NCBI GenBank assembly: GCA_041725895.1
Contig: JBGRQA010000046.1
Location: 1 to 30,726 of the forward strand
Length of the DNA: 30,726 bases
Source: JBGRQA01 sp041725895
GTDB taxonomy: Bacteria; Bacteroidota; Bacteroidia; Bacteroidales; Marinifilaceae
Direction of reading: 5' to 3'
Part shown: positions 22,770 through 30,664 of the stretch, one piece after another
Layout of the letters: each line of letters starts with the position of its first letter
How positions within the stretch are numbered: position 1 is the stretch's first letter
Program-made: the position numbers and the translations under genes
The notes under the pieces: generated by a model
The model's input: the letters and a program-made list of their open reading frames with translations, nothing else
What the model was told of the DNA's origin: nothing
Database searches by the model: none

Positions 22770-24200
22770 CTATCGCGCTTTAACATCGATACACAACATT
22801 CTTTTGGAATCCCGAAGGAGAAGTTTACCATCGGCAATAACCAACGGCCCCCAGGCATCATGCCCATCCATCACTTTCACCTTGTCCAGCTGTACAAACT
22901 TAGATGCAGTGGCTTTGGCAATGGTAAGGGTGCCATCATCCTTCAGTATAAAAAACTTGTCATCAGCAACCATATAGGGCCCCAAACCGAAACGCCCAGT
23001 TTTACCACTTGTCCATAGAATCATTTGACAATCATTTGGATCGCAGCAGACGAACTGGTTGCGTCTTGCGCCCGCATCCTTGGGAAGAATGGTAAACAAA
23101 TGACCATCGTACACAACCGGAGTTTGCTGCTCGGATGCCATTCCATCCTTAGGCTTAAATTTCTGCAGCATCTTAGCCGAATAGTTTTCTCCCTCCTTTT
23201 CAACCTGGAACAGCATTCCACCTGCTCCATACCCTGCTGTGATGAAAATCTTACCATTCTCAAGTACAACGGGAGATGGCGCTACCACTGAGGGAGCAAA
23301 ATCCGTTATCTTCCATAGAATCTGCCCCAGATCGGAACCCTCTGCCGAGATTCCACAGATTCCCCCAACCGCTGCATACACCCACATCTTCTTCCCTCCA
23401 AAATGCATAGGCATCACAGATGAATGCGACATTTTCCACTGATCGGGGTTGGGAGTTCGCCACAACACTCTTCCGGAAGCACAATCCACCCCCATTAGCA
23501 GGGCACTGCCACCAGGAGCAATAATGGCCACATCCTTCTCGATTAAAGGACACTGACCGGTATACCAAAAAGGAACCTCGGTACCGTAATCCTTCACCAG
23601 ATCAATCCCCCAAAGGAATTCTCCCGAATTGGGATCGGTACACATTACATGGCAGCGAGGCCCCATGGTAACCATATATTTATCATTAACTGCCGGTACA
23701 GTTCGCGACATTCCATGATTTCGCTTTACATGAACATTGTACCAGCGACGCCAGATCTCCTGTCCGTTATCCAGGTTGAAGCAGCGCAATGCATCAGCTT
23801 TCTTCTTTTCATCGTAATCCAGGAGGTATACCTTCCCATTGTATACTACCGGAGCAGCATGGCCTTCGCCCAAATCTACCGACCATAGAATTTTCGGTCC
23901 TCCTTTTCCAAACCGGTTGATCAGAGCAATCTTCTCCCGACTGATATTATCGGATTTGCCACCTCTAAACTGGGTCCAATTCCCTGTCGCATGACTCTCC
24001 AATTCAGCGAACCTCTCGAAATGGGCACCGATTCGAATCAACTCACTGCTTCCAGCGATTTCCTTGGGCTGATCGTCCATTCCCGGTACATTGGCTGCAA
24101 AATCCTCAACCGGATCGTACCACAACCAGGAGACAAAAACCACAATACCAAGCAGTATGGCCAATGGAATAATGATATTTTCTATTCTTTTCCCAGACAT
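22770..24200 (-). CDS. Membrane-anchored PQQ-like beta-propeller
   Basis: 476 aa from the ATG at 24200; a TTG seven codons earlier lies beside a palindrome and is less likely. An uncleaved anchor spans about residues 6-25 (I-I-I-P-L-A-I-L-L-G-I-V-V-F-V-S-W). The extracytoplasmic part begins W-T-Q-F-R-G-G-K-S-D-N-I and continues with blades containing F-N-L-D-N-G-Q-E-I-W and D-C-A-S-G-R-V-L-W. The F-R-G entry and W-docking repeats match the PQQ-like/BamB fold also seen at 16464. Insertions between blades make it longer than the lipoprotein paralogues. Its stop is four bases before the NHL gene start. The function is inferred to be extracytoplasmic and tied to that protein. Confidence 0.85.
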   Translation of the reverse strand: MSGKRIENIIIPLAILLGIVVFVSWLWYDPVEDFAANVPGMDDQPKEIAGSSELIRIGAHFERFAELESHATGNWTQFRGGKSDNISREKIALINRFGKGGPKILWSVDLGEGHAAPVVYNGKVYLLDYDEKKKADALRCFNLDNGQEIWRRWYNVHVKRNHGMSRTVPAVNDKYMVTMGPRCHVMCTDPNSGEFLWGIDLVKDYGTEVPFWYTGQCPLIEKDVAIIAPGGSALLMGVDCASGRVLWRTPNPDQWKMSHSSVMPMHFGGKKMWVYAAVGGICGISAEGSDLGQILWKITDFAPSVVAPSPVVLENGKIFITAGYGAGGMLFQVEKEGENYSAKMLQKFKPKDGMASEQQTPVVYDGHLFTILPKDAGARRNQFVCCDPNDCQMILWTSGKTGRFGLGPYMVADDKFFILKDDGTLTIAKATASKFVQLDKVKVMDGHDAWGPLVIADGKLLLRDSKRMLCIDVKAR

Positions 24201-24221
24201 ATAATAACCTGAATTCAACAA

Positions 24222-24249
24222 TTTAACTGCAGCAATTGCTGCAGTTAAA
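24222..24249. repeat. Perfect 28-bp palindrome
   Basis: A fully symmetric 28-bp sequence centred on AATT (left half TTTAACTGCAGCAA, right half its inverse), located in the 61-nt gap between two propeller genes, 22 nt before the ATG at 24200. It contains two PstI-type CTGCAG cores. With no loop and no T-run, it suits a dimeric regulator site or an mRNA hairpin rather than a terminator. Confidence 0.7.
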
Positions 24250-24261
24250 CCTTATTCGTTC

Positions 24262-25488
24262 TTAAACATTTGCAATAGAGTACACCAAAAGCTGATTGGC
24301 ATATCTCACGTACATTCTTCCGTCCTTAATTACCGGATGAGAGATATGCAAGTTTCTCTTCTTCTTCAACTTGAATTCTCCCTTCACTTCAAAACCATTG
24401 GTAGTAGGTTTTACCAAACCAAAATCTCCAAAGTAGGAATAGCAATACAGCATTCCATCTGCAGCGATTACGGTACCGGGTGAAAATCTTTTGATAGAGT
24501 ACTTAATCTCTCCGGTATTCCAGTCTACACAACAAAATTTCTCTTTGGATTCTGCCGACACATAAATATTATCGCCAATGAGAACTGAATGGCCACAGGT
24601 CTCATCCAGAAGATCACTTTTCCATACCTCACTCACGGAATAACCATCTTCAGCCACCTTCAGCATCAAGCTACCGGCCTCAAATCCATCCATAACAAAC
24701 AGATACCCGTCACGATAAATTGGCATATTCCCATGCACAACCTGTTTGGGTTTCAAATCGTATTTCCAGGCAAGTGCACCATTCTCCGTATCGATAGAAA
24801 TAACTGAGGCCGCAGTACTTGTGATAAAGAATTTCTTCCCGCCTCTTTCAATCAGGATGGGAGAACAGTAGGCTGATTTCTCACCATTTCCTTTGCTCTT
24901 CCACAAAATGTCACCGTTCATCCGGTTCATGGCAATCACGTTGGCTTCGGCACCTCCGGGTGTGCAATAAATTGTTTCGCCATCCACTACCAGGTTTTCC
25001 GTGATTCCGTAAACAATATTCTTTTTATCCATCATCTCGAAAACATCACGAGTCCAAACCATATTCCCGTTTTCAGCATCGAAACAATACACAACGCCCA
25101 AGCCACTGATTACATATCCCAAACCATCATAAAAAACAGGTGTAGAACGAGGACCCGGAAAATTGGTCGTCCATTCAGGTCCGTATTGCTTTTTCCACAA
25201 CAGTTTCCCGTCCAAATCGAAAGAATAGATGTAACCAATGCTATCGGGTGCCCCCGTAGTATATACACGATCTTCAACTACAGCAGCCGAAGAATATCCA
25301 TCGCCAAGCCCCTCAAACTTCCATGCCAGCTTAGGCCCACCTTCTGGCCATTGGGTCAACAGATTCTTTGCCGGATAAATACCATTGCGCTCAGGACCTC
25401 TCCACTGAGCCTGCTTGGGCGCCTGTTGGCACTGAATCAATAGGGGAAGCAGAAAAATAATTGCAAGACTTAAATACTTGTTATTCAT
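24262..25488 (-). CDS. PQQ-like beta-propeller lipoprotein
   Basis: 408 aa. The signal peptide ends with L-L-I-Q-C; Cys20 is the probable lipidation residue, so the protein is an envelope lipoprotein. The mature part opens with W-R-G-P-E-R-N-G-I-Y and Q-W-P-E-G-G-P, then blades such as F-D-L-D-G-K-L-L-W and I-D-T-E-N-G-A-L-A-W. The last blade, H-P-V-I-K-D-G-R-M-Y-V-R-Y, matches the paralogues at 5556 and 25531. It is 42 nt after the 415-aa paralogue, consistent with a tandem duplication, and is followed by the 28-bp palindrome. The fold is clear; ligand, PQQ binding and partner are not. Confidence 0.86.
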   Translation of the reverse strand: MNNKYLSLAIIFLLPLLIQCQQAPKQAQWRGPERNGIYPAKNLLTQWPEGGPKLAWKFEGLGDGYSSAAVVEDRVYTTGAPDSIGYIYSFDLDGKLLWKKQYGPEWTTNFPGPRSTPVFYDGLGYVISGLGVVYCFDAENGNMVWTRDVFEMMDKKNIVYGITENLVVDGETIYCTPGGAEANVIAMNRMNGDILWKSKGNGEKSAYCSPILIERGGKKFFITSTAASVISIDTENGALAWKYDLKPKQVVHGNMPIYRDGYLFVMDGFEAGSLMLKVAEDGYSVSEVWKSDLLDETCGHSVLIGDNIYVSAESKEKFCCVDWNTGEIKYSIKRFSPGTVIAADGMLYCYSYFGDFGLVKPTTNGFEVKGEFKLKKKRNLHISHPVIKDGRMYVRYANQLLVYSIANV

Positions 25489-25530
25489 TTGATTTTGTAA
25501 TAATTGATTATAATTAAATGTTATCCGAGT

Positions 25531-26778
25531 TTACTTTGCTTTAATGGAATAGGCCATTAAAGCATCCTCGTGACGTACATAGAGTATTCCGTTTCGAATT
25601 ACCAGGTGCGACCAGTGCGGACCACGCCCCAGTGGTACTTTGAATTGACTCACCACTTTGAAATCATATGGTGTGGCTTCAACCAATGCAATATTTCCAC
25701 TCTTTTCATCGTAACAGTACAGCATACCATCCGCCGAAATAATCGATCCCTTGTTCTCCCACTCCTTCTCGTATTTCTTTTCCCCGGTATTCCAGTCCAG
25801 GCAAACCCAATGCCCCATACGGTTGTGAATCCAGTTGGCACCGAAAATGCAATTGCCCAAACGAATGGCTCCTCCGTGATGTACATCCAGTACGGAATCC
25901 ACATAGTTCAGACTCACAGAAGATCCATCTTCAGCCAAATCCAACATCACACTCTTGTGATCGTAACCATTGGTAACGAAAATCTTCCCATCGTGATACA
26001 GAGGGGTATTGGTTTGAATGTTGGCCTTCCATTCCCCACCGGCATGAGCTCCGTAGTCGAAATTCCACAAAATCTTACCATCCAAAGGAGATACACCGAT
26101 GATCCGAGTTTCGGTTACCGTCACAATCAATTGCTTTCCACCACGGTTCACCAGTAGAGGAGACACATAGGAGGGCTTGTCTTTCAAACTTTCGGACATC
26201 CACAGGGTTTCACCGGTATTTTTATCCAAAGCCACCATAGTGGTCGTTTCCCCACCAGGAGTATAGAACACTTTATTGTCAAGTAGCAGCAATGATTCTG
26301 AGATTCCCCACTGTCCATAGGTTCCGTTAAACTTTTCGTGGGCTTTCACCTGCCAAATCACATCCCCGGTCAGGGCATTCATACAGGCCAAATCGCCCAT
26401 TCCACTGGAAAGATACATGCGGTCGTTTTCAATGGTTGGGGTACAACGGCTATCGGGGAAGGTATTGTTCCATGCCCTTCCGTAAGGTTTCTGCCACTTC
26501 ATCTTCCCGTTCAGATCCACTGCCATCACCACATCCATGGAATCTACAACCCCGGTAAAGTAGATGGTATTATGAGCAATCGATACGGAGGAATAGCCCT
26601 TAGGCAGTTCAGTCAACGACCAGATCATCTCCGGACCGGCTTCGGGCCACTGTTTCATTAATCCGGTTTCGTTGTAGACACCGGTTCGTCCGGGGCCGCG
26701 CCATTCGCAGAACTCCTGGGCAACTCCGCTATTAATGGTCAGAAGCAGAAAAAAAAGTGGTAGGATGAATCGATTCAT
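25531..26778 (-). CDS. Secreted PQQ-like beta-propeller, first gene of the block
   Basis: 415 aa. The signal peptide (F-I-L-P-L-F-F-L-L-L-T-I-N-S-G-V-A) has a probable cut after V-A, so the protein is secreted; Cys24 is not in a lipobox. The mature part starts W-R-G-P-G-R-T-G-V-Y, then Q-W-P-E-A-G-P, and shows blades such as V-D-L-N-G-K-M-K-W and L-D-K-N-T-G-E-T-L-W. The final blade H-L-V-I-R-N-G-I-L-Y-V-R-H ties it to the 404- and 408-aa paralogues. It is the most upstream gene of the minus-strand train. The 220 nt before it are AT-rich, but no clear TAnnTTTG promoter was found. The role is presumed extracytoplasmic; the ligand is unknown. Confidence 0.86.
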   Translation of the reverse strand: MNRFILPLFFLLLTINSGVAQEFCEWRGPGRTGVYNETGLMKQWPEAGPEMIWSLTELPKGYSSVSIAHNTIYFTGVVDSMDVVMAVDLNGKMKWQKPYGRAWNNTFPDSRCTPTIENDRMYLSSGMGDLACMNALTGDVIWQVKAHEKFNGTYGQWGISESLLLLDNKVFYTPGGETTTMVALDKNTGETLWMSESLKDKPSYVSPLLVNRGGKQLIVTVTETRIIGVSPLDGKILWNFDYGAHAGGEWKANIQTNTPLYHDGKIFVTNGYDHKSVMLDLAEDGSSVSLNYVDSVLDVHHGGAIRLGNCIFGANWIHNRMGHWVCLDWNTGEKKYEKEWENKGSIISADGMLYCYDEKSGNIALVEATPYDFKVVSQFKVPLGRGPHWSHLVIRNGILYVRHEDALMAYSIKAK

Positions 26779-27191
26779 ATTTTCAGATTTAGGGTTTTTG
26801 TTAATTAGTAATAATTAATCACTAATAATTAAGCATTACAATTATAGCTTTCATTCGAAATGAACCATAAAAATGAGCAAATTTCACACCAAACGCCCGA
26901 ATAATCTATCTCCCCGAAAACTACGAAACATCCAGATCTTTCAATATAATCTTTCCGCGTTCGGTTTCGTTACACTCCATGTTCATTTATGTACACCTCC
27001 TATTTCTCAAATGCACGTTGCAAGGTAACTTTATGTTTGTTTTCCTTCAAAGAATATTGCACTAAAAAAGTTTCTATTTTCCCTGTGGTTGGTTTTCCTG
27101 TTTTAGCGGTTTAATGTTCTGTTGCGATTGTTGCATTCCATTATAAAATCTCCTGAAATGGTATCCTCTCTCCTTATTTTCCACTCACCTG
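26779..27191. other. Intergenic region upstream of the block
   Basis: About 400 nt without a supported gene. It holds the AT-rich motif taattagtaataattaatc near 26801-26830 and must contain the promoter of the minus-strand block, but no consensus site could be picked out with confidence. Confidence 0.4.
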
Positions 27192-28379
27192 CCGGCTACC
27201 GATTCCCCCTTAAAAAAGGGGGCTAGGGGGATTGAACCCTTTTCAATTCCCTAAACAAAACACAATTTCAGGCCAATACAACTCTATAATAAACCAACTT
27301 TCTACCCCATAAAGCCTTTCATTACAAATAAACCAATCCCCCTTACCCCCTTTGCTAAGGGGGAATTACCCAGTGCGTCACAAAGAGCTACATACCTTTT
27401 CTTTAGTCGCAAACTCCAATTCTCATTATTACCACTCACCAACCGGCTTCCTTTTCCCCCTTTGAAAAGGGGGTTGGGGGATTGAATGCGTTTAAATTAT
27501 CTCAACAAACCACGGTTGCAAACTAGGACAACTCTACAACAAATAAATTTTCTTATCCATAAAACCTGCCATTACCAAACAAAACCAATCCCCCTTACCC
27601 CCTTTGCTAAGGGGGAATCACCCAGTGCGTCACAAAGAGCTACATACCTTTTCTTTTGTCACAAATTCCAAAAACAAAGTCCAATTCTCATTGTTGCCAC
27701 TCACCAACCGGCTTCTTTTCCCCCTTTGAAAAGGGGGTTGGGGGATTGAATGCGTTTAAATTATCTCAACAAACCGCTGTTTCAACTCAAAACAAATCTC
27801 CAGATTAACTTCTTTTAATAAAATGAACAGTTCCCTATTAATCCTTATGCAAACAATCCCCCTTACCCCCTTTGCTAAGGGGGAATTGCGGCAGTGATTT
27901 CGGGATACTACATATATTTCATTGACACCAATACAAAAAAATATGCTTTCATTCTTACCCTTAACCTTCCGGCTACCTTTCCCCCTTGGAAAAGGGAGTT
28001 GGGGGATTTAATACAACATAATTATCTTAACAAACCGCTGTTTCAACTCAAAACAAATCTCCAGATTAACTTCTTTTAATAGAATGAACAGTTGCCCAAT
28101 TAAATCCTTATACAACCAATCCCCCTAACCCCCTTTGCTAAGGGGGAATTGCGGCAGTGCGTCACGAAAAGCTTTATATATATTATTTATTCACTAAGCC
28201 CTAAATCAGTAATACGCCCATCCTATAACCCGGTAACCTTCCGGCTACCGTTTCCCCCTTTAAAAAGGGGGCCGGGGGGATTGAATCCTTTTCAATACCC
28301 TCAGCAAACCACGGTCGCAAACCAAGCCAACTCTACAACAAATAAATTTTCTTATCCATAAAGGCCACTTGTTCCAAAC

Positions 28380-28436
28380 CAATCCCCCTTACCACGTTGG
28401 CTTTGCCGAATGCTTCGCATTTCGCTAAGGAGGAAT
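28380..28436. repeat. B element interrupted by a short insertion
   Basis: This B copy begins normally (aatccccctt acc), then carries about 25 extra bases (cgttggctttgccgaatgct and onward), then resumes with cgctaaggaggaat. The insert has the look of a second dispersed mini-repeat. It lengthens this unit compared with its neighbours. Confidence 0.6.
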
Positions 28437-28784
28437 GCGGCAGTGCATCACCAAAAGCTGTATACATTTTATTTATTCACTAAGCCCTAAATCAGTAATA
28501 CGCCCATCCTATAACCCGGTAACCTTCCGGCTACCGTTTCCCCCTTTAAAAAGGGGGCCGGGGGGATTGAATCCTTTTCAATGCCCTCAGCAAAACTCGA
28601 TTGCTGGCCAATACAACTCTACAATAAACTAATTTTCTAACCCGGATAACCTGTCTTTACAATAAACCAATCCCCCTAACCCCCTTTGCTAAGGGGGAAT
28701 TACGGCAGTGCGTCACGAAAAACTGTATCCCTTTTTCTTTAGTCGTAAAAACAAAAATCTATCCTCATACTTATCTCTCACTAT

Positions 28785-28835
28785 GCGGCTACCTTTCACC
28801 CTTTGAAAAGGGGGAATTGCAACAGTGCATTACGG
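28785..28835. repeat. Hybrid A/B terminal copy
   Basis: The left flank is that of an A element (gcggctaccttt and caccctttgaaaaggggg), while the right flank is that of a B element (gaattgcaacagtgcattac). The ~100-nt spacer that normally separates them is missing. This is what recombination or slippage between an A and a B copy would leave at the array end. Confidence 0.6.
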
Positions 28836-28840
28836 AACAT

Positions 28841-29276
28841 CCCATCCAAAGACAAAAGACAGTAACAATACAAACCTAACCCTGTCCCCTGCAGTCAATT
28901 ATCATATATAATTTACAAAAACTGCCAAAAAATTTTGTGCCATTTTCAGGAATTTTTCTTAACTTCTTTTTACCGTTTTAAAAAACTGGTTATGAGAAGG
29001 ATCAAACACACATCCAATACAACAGGAAAGTCCTGCAAGTACCGCAAAGCAAGGCTTACATGTTGCGATTTGATCATAAGTCAAGACCCCGTGAGTACCT
29101 GTCCTCCAGATTCGGTGCCAGGGCTTCGCCGGTAGAATACGAGCGAAGCCTTCCTCCCTGTTACGGGAGACCTCTTCTCCCATTCGTTCTCCTCTCCCTC
29201 CTTGCATTCTACTTTGATGCTAAACTACAAAACAACCAGAAACCCATTACTATTTAAACATTATCAGCATGACACA
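28841..29276. other. Intergenic region before the heptad-repeat gene
   Basis: No supported gene. An inverted repeat, GGCTTCGC (29122-29129) and GCGAAGCC (29143-29150), forms an 8-bp stem with a 13-nt loop; the stretch 29080-29210 is more C-rich than its surroundings. It does not fold as a tRNA by eye. The promoter of the plus-strand gene should lie near 29200-29260 (tactttg at about 29210 is a weak candidate). Confidence 0.4.
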
Positions 29277-30095
29277 ATGACATCGACACCCCAACAACCA
29301 GCTAAAAATTGTCCAAGAGGTATTTATCCCTCCTACAAGGCCTTAGCTTACGAAAAGCGTTACTTCTGTAAATCCATACCCATTTCGCCAGATCAGGATA
29401 AACTCTATTCGATCAGAATTAAAAACACGATCTACGGAGCTCTCAATCAAAAAACCAATGGACAAAATAACAGCATCCAACATCAGCTCAAACAGTTTAG
29501 GGGTTGGTCAAAAGGAAACAGCAGCAGTAATGAAAATAATTTTCAACAGCATCAAACCAATAAAAATGAGATTGAGATGGAATTACAAAGCCATGTAAAC
29601 AAGCTACATGACAATGAGGCAAGCTTGCAAAGTGATGAGACATGGCTGCAAGGCAATGATGCCAGCTTGCAAAGCGATGAGACATGGCTGCAATACAATG
29701 AGACCAGACTGCAAAGCGATGTGACATGGCTGCAAAGCAATGAAGCCAGCTTGCAAAGAGATGTGACACGCCTGCAATACAATGAGACCAGACTGCAAAG
29801 CAATGTGATATGGCTGCAATACAATGAAACCAGACTGCAAAGCGATGTGACATGGCTGCAATACAATGAAACCAGACTGCAAAGCGATGTGACATGGCTG
29901 CAAAGCAATGAAGCCAGCTTGCAAAGAGATGTGACACGCCTGCAATACAATGAGACCAGATTGCAAAGCGATGTGACATGGCTGCAAAACAATGAGGCAA
30001 GACTGCAAAGTAACGAAACATGGCCGCAAGGATGGATTCACACCAAAAATACAACCGAGACACAGAATATTGAACATACTCAAAATAAACATTAG
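29277..30095 (+). CDS. Heptad-repeat protein (19 tandem LQxxxxx units)
   Basis: 272 aa from the ATG at 29277; in-frame ATGs at 29202 and 29217 exist, but the later one is preferred because it follows the AT-rich leader. After about 115 residues of unique, Asn/Gln/Lys-rich sequence come 19 seven-residue repeats, nt 29625-30023, mostly L-Q-S-D-V-T-W, L-Q-Y-N-E-T-R, L-Q-S-N-E-A-S and L-Q-R-D-V-T-R. A block of six heptads occurs twice, showing recent duplication. The 21-bp DNA repeat keeps all antisense frames open, so antisense ORFs here are artefacts. Only one strong hydrophobic residue recurs per heptad, plus Trp in alternate units, so a classical coiled coil is uncertain. No signal peptide is present. 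Composition and strand differ from the redox block. The function is unknown. Confidence 0.75.
   Translation: MTSTPQQPAKNCPRGIYPSYKALAYEKRYFCKSIPISPDQDKLYSIRIKNTIYGALNQKTNGQNNSIQHQLKQFRGWSKGNSSSNENNFQQHQTNKNEIEMELQSHVNKLHDNEASLQSDETWLQGNDASLQSDETWLQYNETRLQSDVTWLQSNEASLQRDVTRLQYNETRLQSNVIWLQYNETRLQSDVTWLQYNETRLQSDVTWLQSNEASLQRDVTRLQYNETRLQSDVTWLQNNEARLQSNETWPQGWIHTKNTTETQNIEHTQNKH
29625..30023 (+). repeat. 21-bp minisatellite inside the heptad-repeat gene
   Basis: Nineteen tandem 21-bp units such as ctgcaaagcgatgtgacatg, each encoding one heptad. Every unit keeps frame, so gain or loss of units changes length without frameshift. The high nucleotide identity points to recent expansion and likely copy-number variation. 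Confidence 0.85.
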
Positions 30096-30139
30096 GCTTT
30101 TGCCAAAAGAATATAGCAATAACACTTAAATGAAGACCT

Positions 30140-30622
30140 ATGAAAAAGCATGTTAACGAAGTTTACAAAATGGGAAATGTGCTCAACAGTTGGGCCACAA
30201 ACAATGCCACAAAATTGGAAAGCCAACCCAAGCTAATAGAGATTATCAACCTGATTAAGGATGAACACACCCAACTGGACATAAACATAGGGATCCAGCA
30301 ACAAAATCTGCAACCTTATACGGTAGGCAAGCAAGTGAAGAAGGAAAACCTGTTAAAGCACCTCTTTGCGTGCAGTACGCTACTCTACAACCACGCTATA
30401 ACACAAGGTAATCAACAAAAAGCAACAAAATTGAAGGTTTCACATTCGAAACTGAATAGAATGAAAACAACCACACTACTTAAATTCGCACAGGATCGGG
30501 TGAAACTCTGTAGAGAGAAGAGCACAACACTGAACGAAACAGGAATCACCCCCGAAATGTTTGAAGCCTTTAAACAGGCCACCACGGAATTCAAAACCTC
30601 CCTAACCAGAGACTGTTCATAA
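30140..30622 (+). CDS. Hypothetical protein, possibly truncated by the adjacent IS
   Basis: 160 aa, no signal peptide and no membrane span, predicted mostly helical with many Lys, Gln, Asn and Thr residues. It starts with ATG 44 nt after the heptad-repeat gene, on the same strand, so they may be co-transcribed. Features seen are K-K-E-N-L-L-K-H-L-F-A near the middle and G-I-T-P-E-M-F-E-A-F-K-Q near the end. No family is recognised. The last codons and the stop coincide with gactgttcataactctgtgt, which could be the left end of the IS element that follows, so the native C-terminus may have been lost. Confidence 0.6.
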   Translation: MKKHVNEVYKMGNVLNSWATNNATKLESQPKLIEIINLIKDEHTQLDINIGIQQQNLQPYTVGKQVKKENLLKHLFACSTLLYNHAITQGNQQKATKLKVSHSKLNRMKTTTLLKFAQDRVKLCREKSTTLNETGITPEMFEAFKQATTEFKTSLTRDCS

Positions 30623-30664
30623 CTCTGTGTCAGGGTGAATTGATAAAGCATATATCTTAGCACC

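Larger units (their letters stand above)
27192..28840. repeat. Array of inverted C5/G5 hairpin elements, period 250-290 bp
   Basis: Two forms of one element alternate. Form A (CCCCCTTTGAAAAGGGGG then ttgggggattgaa) lies near 27203, 27454, 27719, 27979, 28251 and 28537. Form B, roughly its inverse (aatccccctt then accccctttgctaaggggg), lies near 27335, 27587, 27855, 28118, 28380 and 28669. The flanks are also conserved: ccggctacc before A and cagtgcgtcac after B. Each element can fold on itself, and each A-B pair can form a stem of about 30 bp. B-to-next-A segments of about 150-165 bp begin aatccccc and end gggggatt, so they look like small elements with terminal inverted repeats. No protein is supported across it. 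Confidence 0.85.

Noticed and set aside
5556..26778. True PQQ-dependent alcohol dehydrogenases
   Set aside because: The proteins are 370-644 aa with BamB-like blades; no obvious adjacent-cysteine ring or catalytic Asp context of quinoprotein dehydrogenases was seen.
27486..28632. Short plus-strand ORFs with P-P-L-K-R-G peptides
   Set aside because: They are translations of the C5/G5 hairpin repeats and recur only because the DNA repeats do.
27192..28840. CRISPR array
   Set aside because: The repeats alternate in orientation, are 250-290 bp apart, and the intervening sequence is itself conserved; no cas genes.
29041..29160. tRNA or other structured RNA
   Set aside because: Only a single 8-bp stem (29122-29150) was found and no cloverleaf could be drawn.
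29497..30125. Antisense ORFs across the heptad gene
   Set aside because: The 21-bp periodicity keeps every frame open; the sense frame has the unique N-terminal part and a sensible start.
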